Positions 36,802-49,765 of a DNA stretch of 64,000 bases are shown here, in pieces. The DNA lies in assembly GCA_030761205.1 (NCBI GenBank), contig JAULJL010000015.1:12405501-12469500 (forward strand), in the 5' to 3' direction. Origin of the DNA: Fremontodendron californicum. Lineage: Eukaryota > Streptophyta > Magnoliopsida > Malvales > Malvaceae. How positions within the stretch are numbered: position 1 is the stretch's first letter; every line of letters begins with the position of its first letter. The notes beneath the pieces were generated by a model. That model ran no database searches, was not told the origin of the DNA, and was given only the letters and a program-made list of their open reading frames with translations. Position numbers and translations under genes: made by a program.

Positions 36802-38118
36802 CAAGCTGTATTTTGCTCCCCAGGCTATGCGCAAAAGAAGAGACACCAATGCCTTCCCTCCAAGTCTGCCTCAATTCTTTTTCATTTTTTACTCATCACT
36901 TGAGAATGAGGGACCTTTGATAGATATGGAAATAAGTTAGCTGCTAGCAATTTCAATTGACAATTTGGTGAAGTAATTTGAAAATCCTTAAGCAATTAGC
37001 AATTCTAATGGACAATTTGGTCATATCCGAACTTTTGACTCAGCTGGTTGGTGCATGCTTTCTTTTTCTCAAAAGCAGGGCTCAAATCACCTTTGCCAAA
37101 TTATAAAAAAAAAAAAAAAATGGACAATTTGGTGAAGTAACTTGAAAAACCTTAAGCAATTAGCAATTCCAATGGACAATTTGGTGACGTAATTTGAAAA
37201 ACCTTAAGCCGTAGGCCTACTTATTTGTTAGCAGAGGCAGAATTGGGCCAGCGGTGGACCCAAACCAAAGATCATGATAAAGTGAAGTCTAAACTTTTCT
37301 TAATATTTTGGTGGTCATTGCTTATGTTTGGTACAATAATTAAATAAATTTGAAAGTTAAGGGTTAGATTTTCGATCATCTATTTAATTGGTTCAATCGA
37401 GTGAATCAGACAGTTTAATTAAAAAATAAATTAAATATTAAGTAAGTATTAAATATAATAAAAAATTAATAAAAATATGTATTTGATTTAATGATATGAT
37501 TTTTAATATATAATTAAGACGTTAAAAGTTTAAATCTCATCGTGTTCTTGTTTATCCTTCCCCTTCGAAAATAGTTTTTATTTCTATGTTTCTTTCTTCC
37601 TCACTTTCCCCCACTTCTTTCGTTTTTGAAATTCCTTTCAGTTTCTTAATCAAAATGAACGACGGTATTTTACCTAAATAGTAAACACAAATAATAAATA
37701 ATATAATACTAAAGATTCGAGCCACAAAACTTTTAAATTTTGAAACAAGATACTTATTAGATCGAAAAAGTAAATTAGACCTAATAAAAATCATTTACAA
37801 ATTTTTTTTAATAACAAATAATAAAATTAATATAAAACCATTATTTTTTACTGGTTCACTAAAGCTCTGCTTTTTTCTATGTACCAAATCGAATAGGTCT
37901 TCGATTCTCGGCTGAATCGGTTTGATCGATCGATTCGATTCGATTTTTTCAATATTGGTTTGGTAGGTTGGAAATTCTCCCAAGAATCTAGCAAAGGACA
38001 GGGTGATTTGCAAGACATGCCATCTACCCTTAAACTTCAAGTGCATGTTTATGCATTATCCATTTCAAATATATACATCCTATCCCTTATCTCTTCCCTC
38101 ATCCCATAAGGAAAAAAA
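36802..38118. other. Intergenic region upstream of pectinesterase copy 1
   Basis: AT-rich, no gene. Contains a 30-40 bp phrase (ATGGACAATTTGGT...CCTTAAGCAATTAGCAATTC) repeated several times between 36950 and 37210. A candidate TATA element AAATATATACAT is at 38067-38078, about 45 bp before the ATG. Confidence 0.6.
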
Positions 38119-40697
38119 ATGAGTCCCAAAAGCATTTCTTTCACTGCTCTTGTTGCTATTTTTGCTGTTTTTGCATCCAGAGTTGTCATCAATCAAAACC
38201 CTCAATTATTCCTCAAATATCTGGTTGGTTTTAGTCTAACCACTTCATCATCCATCATTGCAACATTCAACTTTGACAGCCTACATCGACATCATAAACA
38301 TCCTGATAAGGGCAAACCAGCAGGATCCATTTGCGATGACTTCCCACCAAACTTTCCACCTCCGGAAACCAACACGACGTTGACGCTTTGTGTTGATCGA
38401 AACGGGTGTTGCAATTTCACGACAGTGCAAGCAGCCGTTGATGCTGTTGCAAACTTTAGCATGAAACCAACCATAATATGGATCAATTCGGGCATTTACT
38501 AGTGAGCTTCAGACGTCCTATCTAATTAGTTCTAACTCTTTTTTTTTTTTTTTTTTTCGTTTTTGCCTTTTGTGGGGGGTCATATTCATAAGCTCTGAAT
38601 GCCGATGTCTTTGTTTTTTTCCAGTGAGAAAGTCATTATTCCAAAAACCAAACCAAATGTTACATTTCAAGGACAAGGCTTTACATCAACTGCAATTGCT
38701 TGGAATGACACTGCCAATTCTGCTAATGGTACCGCTTATAGCGGATCTGTGCAAGTTTTCTCTACCAACTTTATTGCTAAGAACATAAGCTTCATGGTGA
38801 GATATTTTATACACTTAAATAAATCTAAATAACATTTGAAAATTTACTTGCTATCTTAAATTAAGATTAAAACATATTGCTTTCTATCTATTTTATTCCG
38901 GTTTTTCATTTTTTTCAAAAGTATCCGTGTTCGACACTTGTGTTCTATATATATTCGGATATGGGTATAAATATAATGCTCTAAATATATGAAAAAACTT
39001 GGAACAATTTGAGTACATACCCATCTTGAGTCTTGACACTCACTCCGAATTCCGATAATATAGCTTTCAACAAAAACAACATGATTTATTATTATGATAT
39101 TTTAATATGAAAAGTATAAAGTAAGAAATAAAACGAGAAATGAGATTTACACTTTCTGATGTATTCGAATACTTTCATCATATATGGTAGAACGTAGCTC
39201 CCATCCCTCGTCCAGGTGATGTTGGGGCACAAGCAGTGGCAATTAGAATAGCAGGAGACCAAGCAGCCTTCTGGGGTTGCGGCTTCTTTGGAGCTCAAGA
39301 CACACTCCATGACGACCGAGGTCGCCATTACTTCAAGGATTGCTATATACAAGGCTCAATCGACTTCATTTTTGGGGATGGAAAGTCTCTATATGAGGTA
39401 ATTAATTAAACCTGGTCGTTGGAATCAAGAATTCAACACTTTATCAAAGATGATACGAGATGGTTGGCAACATATTATCCAGTCAGGCAGTTACATTGCT
39501 AAATTAACAAAATCTGTATAAATTAACACATTTAATGGGATCGCAGGATTGCCAGTTGATTTCCATGGCTAACCCGGTTGCTCCAGGATCGAAAGGCATA
39601 AATGGAGTTGTGACAGCACATGGAAGAGCTTCCGGAGATGAGAACACCGGCTTTGCGTTCGTGAATTGTACGGTGGGAGGCACAGGAAGAATATGGCTAG
39701 GTCGAGCATGGAGGCCATTCTCCCGTGTGGTTTTCGCTTTGACATCCATGACAGATATTATTGCACCAGAGGGTTGGAATGACTTCAACGATCCTACACG
39801 AGACCCGTATGAATTAATTGAAATTTATATTAAAAAAATGGTTTTGAATATTATCTATGCTAACAAATTAATACTTTGTAAAATTAGAGACGATTAATTA
39901 AGAAAAATGTTAATCGGGGATTAATCATACCAATTAAGGTACTATTTAAAAAACTGTAATTAATATATATTTAAAAATTTAATGAAAATAATGTATTAAA
40001 TATACAATATTTTTTCTTAAAATGATATATATATATATATATTTTATATATAAAGGATGCTGCAACTAGACCTGCTCAATGGTAGGCTAGCTCGTCCGAC
40101 CCGACCCATATTGGACTGGGTCTGGATAGAGATATTTTTTATTCGGATCAGGTCGATCCAGTACGAACTACTGTTTAATTAATAAAAAAATATTTTTTTT
40201 TATTTAAATTTAATTATAAAAATATTAATATTAATATAAAAATATATATTTTTAATTTTTATTAATATTTGAACAGTAAACTGGACCGATGGGTAGGGCC
40301 TGGGTAAAGGAAATGGAAAATTTTCAGACCGCGGCCCGGCTCATAAGCAAGTCTAGCTACAACTTAGAGATAGGGGAGAGCTGCAGATGTTGAAATTCAA
40401 ATCTCATAAATCTATTGGATGTCATATTTTAAAAATAATTGCATGAACAACTGAGCTAAAACTCGAATTCCTTAAAATAATATTTTAATAATACTTGAAT
40501 AATGCTTTAGACACCCGTTAACCGGAATGCCATGATGCAGGACGATATTCTATGGAGAATACAATTGCAGGGGTGCAGGAGCTAATATGAGTGGAAGGGC
40601 CCCTTACGTTCAAAAACTGAATGATACTCAGGCTTTTCTTTTCCTTAATACGTCTTTTATTGATGGAGATCAGTGGTTGAAATCCTACAATAATTAG
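38119..40697 (+). CDS. Pectinesterase (pectin methylesterase), copy 1
   Basis: Secreted cell-wall enzyme that removes methyl esters from homogalacturonan, releasing methanol. Five exons: 38119-38501, 38625-38796, 39191-39397, 39547-39806 and 40541-40697 (stop TAG), 392 residues. All introns are GT-AG with consistent phases. An N-terminal hydrophobic stretch (ISFTALVAIFAVFA) is a signal peptide or anchor. There is no inhibitor-like pro-domain, so it belongs to the short PME class. The beta-helix catalytic set is complete: QDTL (Gln221, Asp222), DFIFG (Asp243) and LGRAW (Arg307). LGRAW replaces the commoner LGRPW. Intron 4 holds a hAT-type MITE. The start is the first ATG of the open frame, preceded by a purine-rich AAAAAAA context. 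An identical copy lies at 57125-59703. Confidence 0.93.
40067..40355. mobile_element. hAT-type MITE in pectinesterase intron 4 (copy 1)
   Basis: 289 bp, ends TAGACCTGCT and AGCAAGTCTA (9 of 10 paired), flanked by 8-bp duplications GCTGCAAC (40059-40066) and GCTACAAC (40356-40363). An 8-bp target duplication is the hAT signature. The GC-rich ends and AT-rich middle have no coding capacity. Confidence 0.82.
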
Positions 40698-41890
40698 AAA
40701 CCATTTTCAACTTCATCATCTCCCAAATTAATGTAATAATGGAGTCTTTCTATTTGTCTATAACACTTTTATTTTCCAACTTTTTATTTTATCTGATTTG
40801 ATACAAATTTATTGTATAAATTCAAGGTTGAAACCATCCACCAATTCATACATACATCCTATTCATAAATACATGTTTAAAATTAACTTTATAAATGGTT
40901 GAAGAAAAAATTGTTTAGATGAACAGTATTTTTTCATATTATTTTAATCGATTAATTGTTCTTGTAAAAAATTGTGGAAATTGATCTAATTAGAATTGAT
41001 GAATTCGGATTTGAGACACTCACGGATTAACATGATGCATAGCTTAAAATAAGGTTTGATTAGATAAGATGATTTTGTAATTAAATTAAACTGTTTTTTA
41101 GAGACGTTTGATTCGAAAAATCTTAAATTAATTTTGTTAATAAAAATCCACAGAGGGTTAGTTTTTTTTTTTTTTTTCATCACAAGGGTTTGTTTAATTG
41201 GTAAGAAGAGTTCTTTTCTTTGTCAATTACGGTTAGTTTTTTGTTGAGAGTATTTTAGAAGTAAAATCTTGAATGCACAATATTGATACTCGATACATCT
41301 TGGACAAGTTTTGAGACTTGTCTTTGTTTGCATTTGTCTTCCACCTCTTCATTTGATTTCAAACCCATTTAGCTCTGTTTCTTTTATAAGAATTAGATTA
41401 AATAGCGGCTGCAACGCGATATTTCGATCGTTATTTTACGGTTTCGGCTCCTACCGTTATTGATATTCACGGTTGATATTTACAGCAATTTATCGCTGTA
41501 GCATTTATTACATCCGTAACCGCGATAAAAGCGACGAGATTGAAAACACGTTTGCAATAGCAATTTAAATCCGGAATAACATTATTAAGATTAAGAGGAA
41601 AGTCATAATAAGCTCATGAATGCCATGATGAATTTCCCCTTCTTAAAGGGCTAGAATTAGAAAACTAAAAAACCAGTAGGGATATGAAATTGAAAGCTTG
41701 AGATGAGAACTATAAACTAGCTAGTACAGCTTTAGAGAATGAGGTCAATTGTAATTTAATTGGTTATTACAACTAAGTTGTTTGGAATTGCATGCTTATA
41801 ATTAAATATTGTTTGAGAGTGACATGTTTTTTCCTGTATAGAAGAAAATTTTGCCTTCACATCGGGGTTATCTGTATTTTAGAAAACATG
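40698..41890. other. Region downstream of pectinesterase copy 1
   Basis: Contains the 3' UTR and AT-rich non-coding DNA. No gene or clear repeat recognised, apart from a short GC-richer passage with CGATATTTCGATCG-like words at 41400-41540. Confidence 0.5.
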
Positions 41891-42205
41891 GGCCCAAGTC
41901 CCATGCCCTCAAAGAACTGACGAAAGGTGAGTGCAGCCACCAAAGGTTTTATGATCTTTGGACTTTCAGATGTAGATATCCCTATTATCATTTTTGTTAC
42001 TCAAACTCGAAGATGAGTGTCGAATGCGAATATGTATTCGATATAGCTATGTTCAATTTTTAAATTTTTTTTCATATATTTGGATGATCATATTCTTATA
42101 TCTTTATTCGAATATATACCGAACATGAGTACTTTAAAAAATGAAAAATCTGAATAACATAGATTATCATGAAATGTACCACTATTCCCAACTCCAAAAA
42201 AACAT
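41891..42205 (-). pseudogene. ZIP transporter exon 2 relic (copy 1)
   Basis: 41891-41990 matches the intact ZIP exon 2 region (from 48603) at most positions, for example AAAGAACTGA-GAAA-GTGAGTGCAGCC. After an insertion of about 190 bp, CCACTATTCCCAACTCCAAAA (42178 on) matches the exon's other end. Frameshifts and the insertion make it non-coding. Confidence 0.85.
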
Positions 42206-43057
42206 GCAAAAAAAATAAATCAGATTATGCAAATATAAAATTTAAATACTTAGGCGCCTATTTGATGACTAATATTAAGCCAAAAGAAATAATTTCTTAT
42301 ATAGTTGGCTCGGCAGAGTTTAGATAATGCTGAATGATTTGATGCAGAATCTGTAAAGGCTAGTTTTGATGTGTTCTTGGACTGCTTCGGAGATGGATGA
42401 AGGTTAGGTTATATTCGTAAAAGAGAGGTGTCCATAGCCGATCTGGGCCAAATTCGAATAGAAAACAAATTTACTTGTTTCATCTCGCTTCAACCAAAAA
42501 ACATGTTTTATTTTTTAAATATTAAAAAAAAATTATATGATTTATAATTAAATTTAAGTAAAAAATAATTTTTGTTATTTAATAGGTGTAGTAGTGATTG
42601 ATAAAGAGTCTTTGATATTGACTTGGAAAAATTATGAAGAAATAATGAGCTCATCTTTTAATATATTTAGGGGTAATTTGAAAGGATAATTTTTATTTTT
42701 TAATTTTAAAAATTCACTAATTTTTTTGTTGTTGTGTGAAACCGAAGATTTTGAGGTCTCGAGTTAGAGTGTTGAAAGAGCGTCGACATAAAAAAAGAAT
42801 TAGAGGGTTCAAAGCTTTCTTATTGTCCACGCCAAGCTTAAATTGGAAAATTGCTATTATTAATGATCTATAAATCGTTTTTATTTTGGTATTAATTCGA
42901 ATGTTGACCTATTATATATATTTTTTGTATGTAAAAGTGATTGATTTATTTAAATAAAAATATTTAATTTTTATGAGACTCATGATAATAAATCAAAAAT
43001 AAAAATACCGATTAAACGGAATCTCAATGTTAAATTGTCAAGTATATGCATTCCCAT
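42206..43057. other. AT-rich spacer with remote similarity to the region upstream of ZIP
   Basis: No gene. About 42640-42850 resembles 50188-50410 (AATAATGAGCTCATCTTT, GTTGAAAGA, GTCGACATAA, CAAGCTTAAATTGG). This suggests that the ZIP relic and its upstream DNA were copied together. Confidence 0.6.
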
Positions 43058-44485
43058 TAGAGGTGGCAATTGGGCGGGTTCGGGCGGATTCGGGTCGGGT
43101 TCATTCGGGTTCGGGTTCATTCGGGTTCATTCGGGTTCGGGCTCATTCAGGTTCGGGTCCATCCGGGTTCGGGCTCATTCGGGTTCGGATCCATTCGGGT
43201 TCGGGTCCATTCGGGTTCGGGCCCATTCGGGTTCGGATTTGGTCTGGGTTCGGGTTCGGTCTGGGTTCGGTTATGTTTTACATCATTTTATTTTATATTA
43301 GATGTAATCATTTTTACGTAATTTAAATATTTATATCTAAAAATAAATTATTAATTTATTTTTATTTTTATACTTTTTCTATTATATGATATTTTTAATT
43401 ATATTTATTTTTTAAAATTAATATTTGTTAGCACCAAAAGAATAAGAAATTATTTTGTTATCTAAAATCAAATTTTGAAATAATTTATTATAAAAAATAT
43501 GATAGATTATAAATTAATCATATTGATATTTAAAATAATTGATTTGATGAACTCGAATTTCAAAATATAAATATATTATAATTTATATTCACTATAAAAT
43601 AAAAAACTTTTAAAAATAAATCATGGCCTTCATCTATTCGTTTATATACTTATAAAATGCAAAAAATTTATGCTTATAGTCAAGATATATATATATATAT
43701 GTATATATATACATATATCTATCGAGTACTTATATTTTTTTCATCAGTATAAATTATAAAGTAGTACTAAAAAAATATAATTTATATTTAAATTATACGT
43801 AATAAATATATAATTAATATGATTATTTATTAATATATAATAAATATACCTAAAACCAAAAGCCCATAAAACCCATAAAACCCAAAACCCCATTAAACCC
43901 ACCCGCTAAAATAAAATCCCATGAAAGCCATAATCCAATTAAACCCACCCTAACCTAACCATATAAGTATAACCCAAAATGCCAAAATAATTGAATTATT
44001 GTCAATTTTTTTTTCACATCTCTAAAATTTTCAAGAATTTAAAATATTTAGATTGTAAATTCATCATGATATGAGACGTTAAAGTTATAACTTATAAGTA
44101 CAAAATATAATTTACTTTTTGATAAAATTATTATTTCATCATCATATATATATATAATATTTTAAATTTTAATTAAATTATTAAAAAAAATAGAATAAAA
44201 TTAATAATTAAAGTTATTGCTTTGTAAAAAAAAAAAAAATTAATTGCAATTTGATTATTTTTATTTTTGGTATTAAATTCGGGTTCGGTTTTGGGCTGGT
44301 CTCGGATTCGGGTCCATTTGGGTTCGGGCTCATTTGGGTTCGGGCCCATTCGGGTTCGGGCCCATTCGGGTTCGGGTTTTTTCGAGTTCGGGTTTTTGAC
44401 TTTTTGATCAAATCGAATTTTGGCGGGTTCGAGTTCGAGTTTTTTTGGGCGGGTTTTCGGGTTCGCGTTCATTTTGCCACCTCTA
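43058..44485. mobile_element. Non-autonomous hAT element with G-rich end arrays (copy 1)
   Basis: 1428 bp with perfect 12-bp terminal inverted repeats TAGAGGTGGCAA / TTGCCACCTCTA. The 8-bp target duplications are ATTCCCAT (43050-43057) and ATTCCCGT (44486-44493). Just inside each end is an array of ATTCGGGTTCGGG-type units, 43075-43270 and 44278-44470. The middle is AT-rich with no transposase. Confidence 0.9.
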
Positions 44486-47400
44486 ATTCCCGTTTAAAGA
44501 GCAAGTTCGAATTAAAAAAAATAAATAAAAAACTCAAGCTTCAAGCTTCTTCACCGTATAGTTGACTTAATGGGAAAGTGGGAACAAGAAAAAAAAAATT
44601 AAAGGGAAATATTAATCAGTGGACACTAATTAAAATGATATACATAATATATATATAATTAATGTATTATTTATTTTATATTTAATAAAAATAATTTATT
44701 AAATGTAAAAAATAAAATTTAAAATTTAAAATAATAAAAAAATAATTTTTAACTTATGCTTATAAATACCAATTAAACAGATTTAATAATAAAAAAGAAT
44801 CATGAAATCAATAGCCAGAAAATCGATTAGCACCTTATATTTATTAAGATCATTGGACGGCTCTCATTGTAAATTGTTAAGAAAAATGCCCATAAAAGTA
44901 GATTAAACTAAATTACAATTTTAAAACGAAATAGAAAATTATCTAATAAAGATTCAACAATAATTTTCTAAACTTTTTATCTTTACTCTATAGTTAGAGT
45001 AGCAAGTTTTTTTCTACAGTTGTTTAACCAAGTAAAAATAGGTTATTGTAAACTACTTTTACGTAGATTTATTCATGATCGAGCCAAATCAAGTTCGGAT
45101 TGAACTTAAACAATATATTAATATATTTTTTATCTGCTTAAATTCAAACAAATTCATGTGATCAAACCCGATCCAATTTTTAAAAAAATATCCACACCCG
45201 CCCAAATTATTTCACCTTGTGAACACGTTACTTTTCTCTCCTTTCCCGTCTTCTCACTTTCCTCTCCTTCTCACCAAAACCAAAGTTGTCTTTACTTTTC
45301 AAGCCTTGGACTTGGATCCATTAGCTCTAGCTTAGGACAAAAAGCCTTATCCTACTCATGTCTTGTTGGAAAAAGACAAGGAACTGGAGAGTGAAAGTCA
45401 CTTGGCAAAAATGATCAGCTTAAAAACTTGTTTTTATTTTTTATTTGACAATCATTTATTCGGGTCAAATCGATTTGGGCTTAAAATTATCTATTCAAGA
45501 TCCGATTGATTTAAAAAATGAACTTAAAATTTTGTTCAGACTTATTTTTCATGTTTAACATTTTGTCCAAACTCTTTCGAATATTGAACGGGCTTTCGAT
45601 TTTAGACGAATAGCCTAACTCTTGAAGAGATTTATTTTACATGTAATTGAATAAAAAACTTTTTGAAATTTCAATATATATATATATATATATATAGTTA
45701 AAAATTATTATCAATCATTTACCTATTTATTAGTAAGAGTTATTTAACTTTAACTTTTTTAACTTAAAAAAATATATAAAATATTAATATAAAAACTTAT
45801 ATTTTAAGTTTTGCGGTTAAAATTATAATTTTTTAATTTGTTTAAAATCAAATTTCATATAAATATTTAAAAAATTAGAAACTTTAGGGTGACTTGAATG
45901 GTTGAAGGCTCGATTTACTTTCTCCGATAGGCCAAGTTCATATTGGGTCGGATTTGGACAAATATTTTTCAATCCTGTCCAACCCTATTCGAATTATTAT
46001 TTTTTAATAAAAATATTTTTTATTTAAATTTAATTATAAAAATATTAATATAAAAATAATTTTTAAATTGATTAGGATTTTCAAGCAGGCTAATGAACAG
46101 GTCTAAGCGGTTACCCGTACCCGCTAGATTCGTCCTTGTTGAGATTGTTGGCCTTAACCTGGACCTAGGTTGGATAACTAAGATCATAAACTAGTGTTTA
46201 GACGATGCTTTGATTGTAAATTGTGCTGAACGTTGAGCAAGATGTTAAGATAGTTATTTTATGTACATATCAAAATAAAAGTTTTTGTAAACAATATGAT
46301 TGAAGTTAAGGAGACAGTATTAGAGTTTGGAAAGTGTGTAAAAGTAAATCAAACATCGATTAGAGATTCAATATTCGGTTCGGATTTTTTCATATTCGGT
46401 TCAAATCATAAAAAAAAAAATTATTTGATTCGGTTTCATTATTTTCGATTTGATTTTTTTTTTATATTTTATAAAATAAAAATATTTTTATTTATAAATT
46501 TAAAAGAATATTAAAAATGAATATTTTTAAATTTAAAAAATTGATGTCGAACCGTGTTGAATTTGTGAAATTTGGTTAGAGGTCGATTAAATTCCTATCC
46601 TAATTAAGTTCGATTTAAAAATAAAAAAAAAAATCAATTCATTAACCCAATTTTGTTTTTTGAAATCAAATTGAGCCCAATTGAACAATTATCTATTATT
46701 ATTCAATATTTTAATTTTTATCGATAATTTATCAATACAATAATTTTTTATTCAATAATATAAAAATAAAAAAGTTAATATGACTTTATTTTAAAAAAAA
46801 AAATAAAGAACCAATCATTATACAACACGTGACACAAAATTAGGAGTTATTTGAATATTATCACAGACGAACATGACATGGAAAAATAACTAAAATATGA
46901 CATGACACGAAAAAATAACATGATCACAACATGAATACACGAACGTGTCAAAATTTATATAAAACAAACTTGACACAAAATTGAGAATTATTTGAATAGT
47001 ACCAATTAGACCTGACAATTCGGACATGAAATTAACATGAAAAAATAACTAAAACATAATACAACACGAAAAAATTAAATTAACACAACACGAAAAAGAA
47101 CGAATGTATCAAAATCTATACATAACGTGTCAAAATTTATATGTAATATCCTTAATATGATCATAACACGAAAAAATAATATAAATACAACACGTGATAA
47201 TTATAAAAAATTATAAAATAAAATTACAAAAATTGTCCTTCAATTAATTTTTTTTTTTTTAAATAAAAAGGCCTAATTGGATGTCATTTGTCACCTAATT
47301 TGGCCTTAATTCATTGTTCAATTGAATGGGACTTATTTTAATGTATTTATTTATATTTATTAAGAATTTCATTTTTATTTTTTTAAATAAAAAAAATTTG

Positions 47401-47830
47401 AAAGCCTAATTGGATGACATTTGTCATCTAATTAGGTCTTAATTCATTGTTCAATTGAATGGGACTTAAAAAAAAATCAAATTAAATACTCAAACTAACC
47501 CCTACAATCTTTGTAATGTTTAAGCTTACTTGTCACCTAACCTTAACCCAAAATTTTTAATTCTCTCATCTCATTCAATTTAGATATTGTTTTTATATAT
47601 AGTAATAGATAATAATAGATTAAGATACTAAGATATTTGAATTTGATGAATTTCTGGATCGAAGTGCAAGGGCCGGCGCTAGAGAATTTCATGTAATCCA
47701 AGCTTTCCAATCACTACTCTGTTTTTTTATTTAGGAACAACCAAATACTCTTGTGTGAACAAGAGAATACACGAGAAGAGGATCAAAATTATAACATCAA
47801 ATACCATTTGACTGTAAATTAATACAACTT
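44486..47830. other. Intergenic region between the hAT element and ZIP gene
   Basis: AT-rich, no gene. 46830-47215 is an ACACGAAAAAATAAC-rich dispersed repeat. 47263-47332 and 47397-47465 are direct repeats of about 70 bp (CCTAATTGGATG-CATTTGTC). A TA run is near 45671-45697. Several stretches (45450-45620, 45900-46150, 46370-46680) resemble worn MITE or hAT ends but lack clear inverted ends. Confidence 0.55.
44801..44873 (-). pseudogene. ZIP transporter exon 3 relic (copy 1)
   Basis: CATGAAATCAATAGCCAGAA and the next 30 bases match the intact exon 3 region at about 47930-47980. After a gap of about 50 bp, GGCTCTCATTGTA matches again. Too short and altered to code. Confidence 0.75.
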
Positions 47831-49660
47831 TTAAGCCCAAATAGCCAGGAGAGACATAAGAGCAGACCCAAGAAGAAGAGAAACACTGGCTCCTACTTGA
47901 AGCATTCCATTGTTTTGCAACTTTGGGTTCATGAAATCAGCAGCCAGAAGATCGACCAGCGCCATATATATTAAGATCCCAGCTGATGCCGCGTTGAACA
48001 TCCCTTCAACAATAAGTGCAGTTGGGCTGCTCTCATTGTATGTATTTGATATTCCTATTCCTATAACGATTCCTACTGGGGTTGTGAGAGAGAAAAACAG
48101 TGCCATGATTGCAACAGCTCGAGACTTGAATTGAGCCTGCAAAAACATTAAATGCTAATTAAAACAAAATCATACACCTAGGATTTTTTTTTTAATTACA
48201 AAAGAGGCTGCAATCTCGAATAGAAAAGAGGTTGAAGATGTTATGATTCGAAATCCGAATCTGTTGGATGTCACTTCTTAAAAGTGATAATATGAATCAA
48301 CGGAGTTAAAGCTCAGATTCTCTTGTTTAATTTCCCAAAAATTAGATAATGACATAAAGTGGGATGGTTTGTTTCAATCTAAAGTAGGGCATGAGATTTT
48401 CCCATTTCCAGTTTACAGGAAATGTTCAAACTTATTTATAAACAAAATCTGAATTTTTTTTTTATTAGCAGTTACTCCCTCTGGAAAATACCTCAGAGGA
48501 AGAAGTAGCATTCATGGAGATTCAGGGGAAAGAAATAATAAGCACATAAAATTGTTGAAAACAAGGGATTAAAGATAATATTACCTGGGAAATGCATCCA
48601 CCAAGTCCCATGCCTTCAAAGAACTGATGAAAAGTGAGTGCAGCCACCAAAGGCTTTATAGTCTTTGGACTTTCAGAAGCACCCAAAGATATCCCTATTA
48701 TCACAGAGTGCACCACAATTCCCAACTCCAAAACCTACAAAACATCATGTACAACATCAGATTAATTTTCATCATATTGAAATATGATCTAATATAGTCT
48801 CCTTATCAAGGATTTAAATTGCAATCACGAATATATTTTCAGTCGCGTCGCATTTATCGTAATTAAGAATATAACGAATACTATCACGATCAATTACGAT
48901 ACCGTAACTTCGTGTTGGCTACTTAAATCTCAAGCCAAAGAGAATATCTAAAATTACTCCCACCACTTTCCTCCAATATATATATGATTTATTTAAACAG
49001 GGGAGAGTTTAGAGTTTAGACATCTTTACTTTAGAACAAAATTACCTGAGATACTACTCGGTGTCGAATAAGCTCAGATGAACCTGAACTCTCAAGCATA
49101 GAAACAGAACCATGAGCATGGCCATGAGTTGCATGAGTATGAACATGCAAGTGATTTTCATGTTCCCCTGTTTTCTCTTCATCACCATCGCTACTCTCTT
49201 GGGTCTTATGAAAGTGAGACTTGGTGTAATGAGAAGTAGCAAACATATCAACCATCAATGTAGCAATTGCAGAGGCCATAGCCACCAATCCGGCGAACGG
49301 AAACTTCCCCCAAGGATTTTCATTGAGGCAAGGAGATGTTAAGTTCTCAGTCGCATCAGGAAGAACATGAATAAACCCAGTCGACAATATCACACCCGCT
49401 GCAAAGGCTTTGATCATGAAGAAAACGTTCTTTTCGGGACGCAAAGCCTTGATAGTTTTCCCAAGCATAGGAAAGCAAACCCCAATGGCTCCGGCAACAA
49501 GAATCGAAGCTATAGCAGCCATCTTGTATTTGAGCGCTAGAGATTTGTTGCGATCTTCATCGTCGGGTTCACACGTGCAATCTCCTCGAACTGGGGAAGG
49601 AATTAGTGTGAGAAAGAAGCAAAAAAACGTCAAGAACTGAGTTTGTTTAAAGTTGATCAT
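47831..49660 (-). CDS. ZIP-family zinc/iron transporter (IRT-like), intact
   Basis: Membrane transporter importing zinc, iron or related divalent metals, probably at the plasma membrane. Three exons on the minus strand: 49046-49660, 48585-48734 and 47831-48136 (stop TAA), 356 residues, all joined in phase 0 with GT-AG introns. An N-terminal signal peptide (FLTFFCFFLTLIPSPVRG) and eight predicted membrane segments are visible. The long cytosolic loop after segment 3 is His-rich (residues 144-183, HVHTHATHGHAHG). The signature metal-site helices are HSVIIGISLG (His214) and HQFFEGMGLG (His241, Glu245). ATG 49658-49660 is chosen because it precedes the signal peptide and lies downstream of a TATA box. 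An upstream in-frame ATG at 49765 precedes that TATA box. Metal specificity cannot be read from sequence alone. Confidence 0.95.
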
Positions 49661-49735
49661 GGCTGGAACTGAAAACTGAACCCAATTGAGACGAAAGAAG
49701 AAAAGTTTGTAGGGAAAGTGAATAAAGAAATATTG

Positions 49736-49743
49736 TTTATAAA
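49736..49743 (-). promoter_or_regulatory. TATA box of the ZIP gene
   Basis: The minus strand reads CTTTATAAACAA about 75 bp before the start codon, leaving room for a 5' UTR of about 45 bases. Confidence 0.55.
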
Positions 49744-49765
49744 GGGCTGGAACTAGGCAAACCAA

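Noticed and set aside
36797..36940. Possible gene interrupted by the copia element (sequence left of 31500 joined to sequence right of 36801)
   Set aside because: The minus strand gives a short open stretch with SRYILRQIKDAV across the restored site, but stops follow closely on both sides and no family is recognised.
37552..38046. Two minus-strand frames of 80 and 83 residues upstream of pectinesterase
   Set aside because: Low-complexity AT-rich translations with no recognisable domain. They recur in copy 2 only because of the large duplication.
41851..42063. 70-residue open frame on the plus strand
   Set aside because: It is the antisense shadow of the ZIP exon 2 relic.
43075..43270. Possible interstitial telomere repeat
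   Set aside because: Units are TTCGGG/ATTCGGG, not the plant TTTAGGG, and they sit inside a defined hAT element.
43027..43326. Arg-Val-His-Ser-Gly repeat proteins in three overlapping frames
   Set aside because: All are read-throughs of the TTCGGG minisatellite at the hAT end. Frames change with a 10-bp indel between the copies.
45158..45394. 78-residue serine-rich frame
   Set aside because: No start context, domain or splice support; composition is that of intergenic DNA.
49661..49765. Upstream in-frame ATG extending the ZIP protein by 35 residues
   Set aside because: The ATG lies upstream of the TATA box, and the extension would bury the signal peptide.
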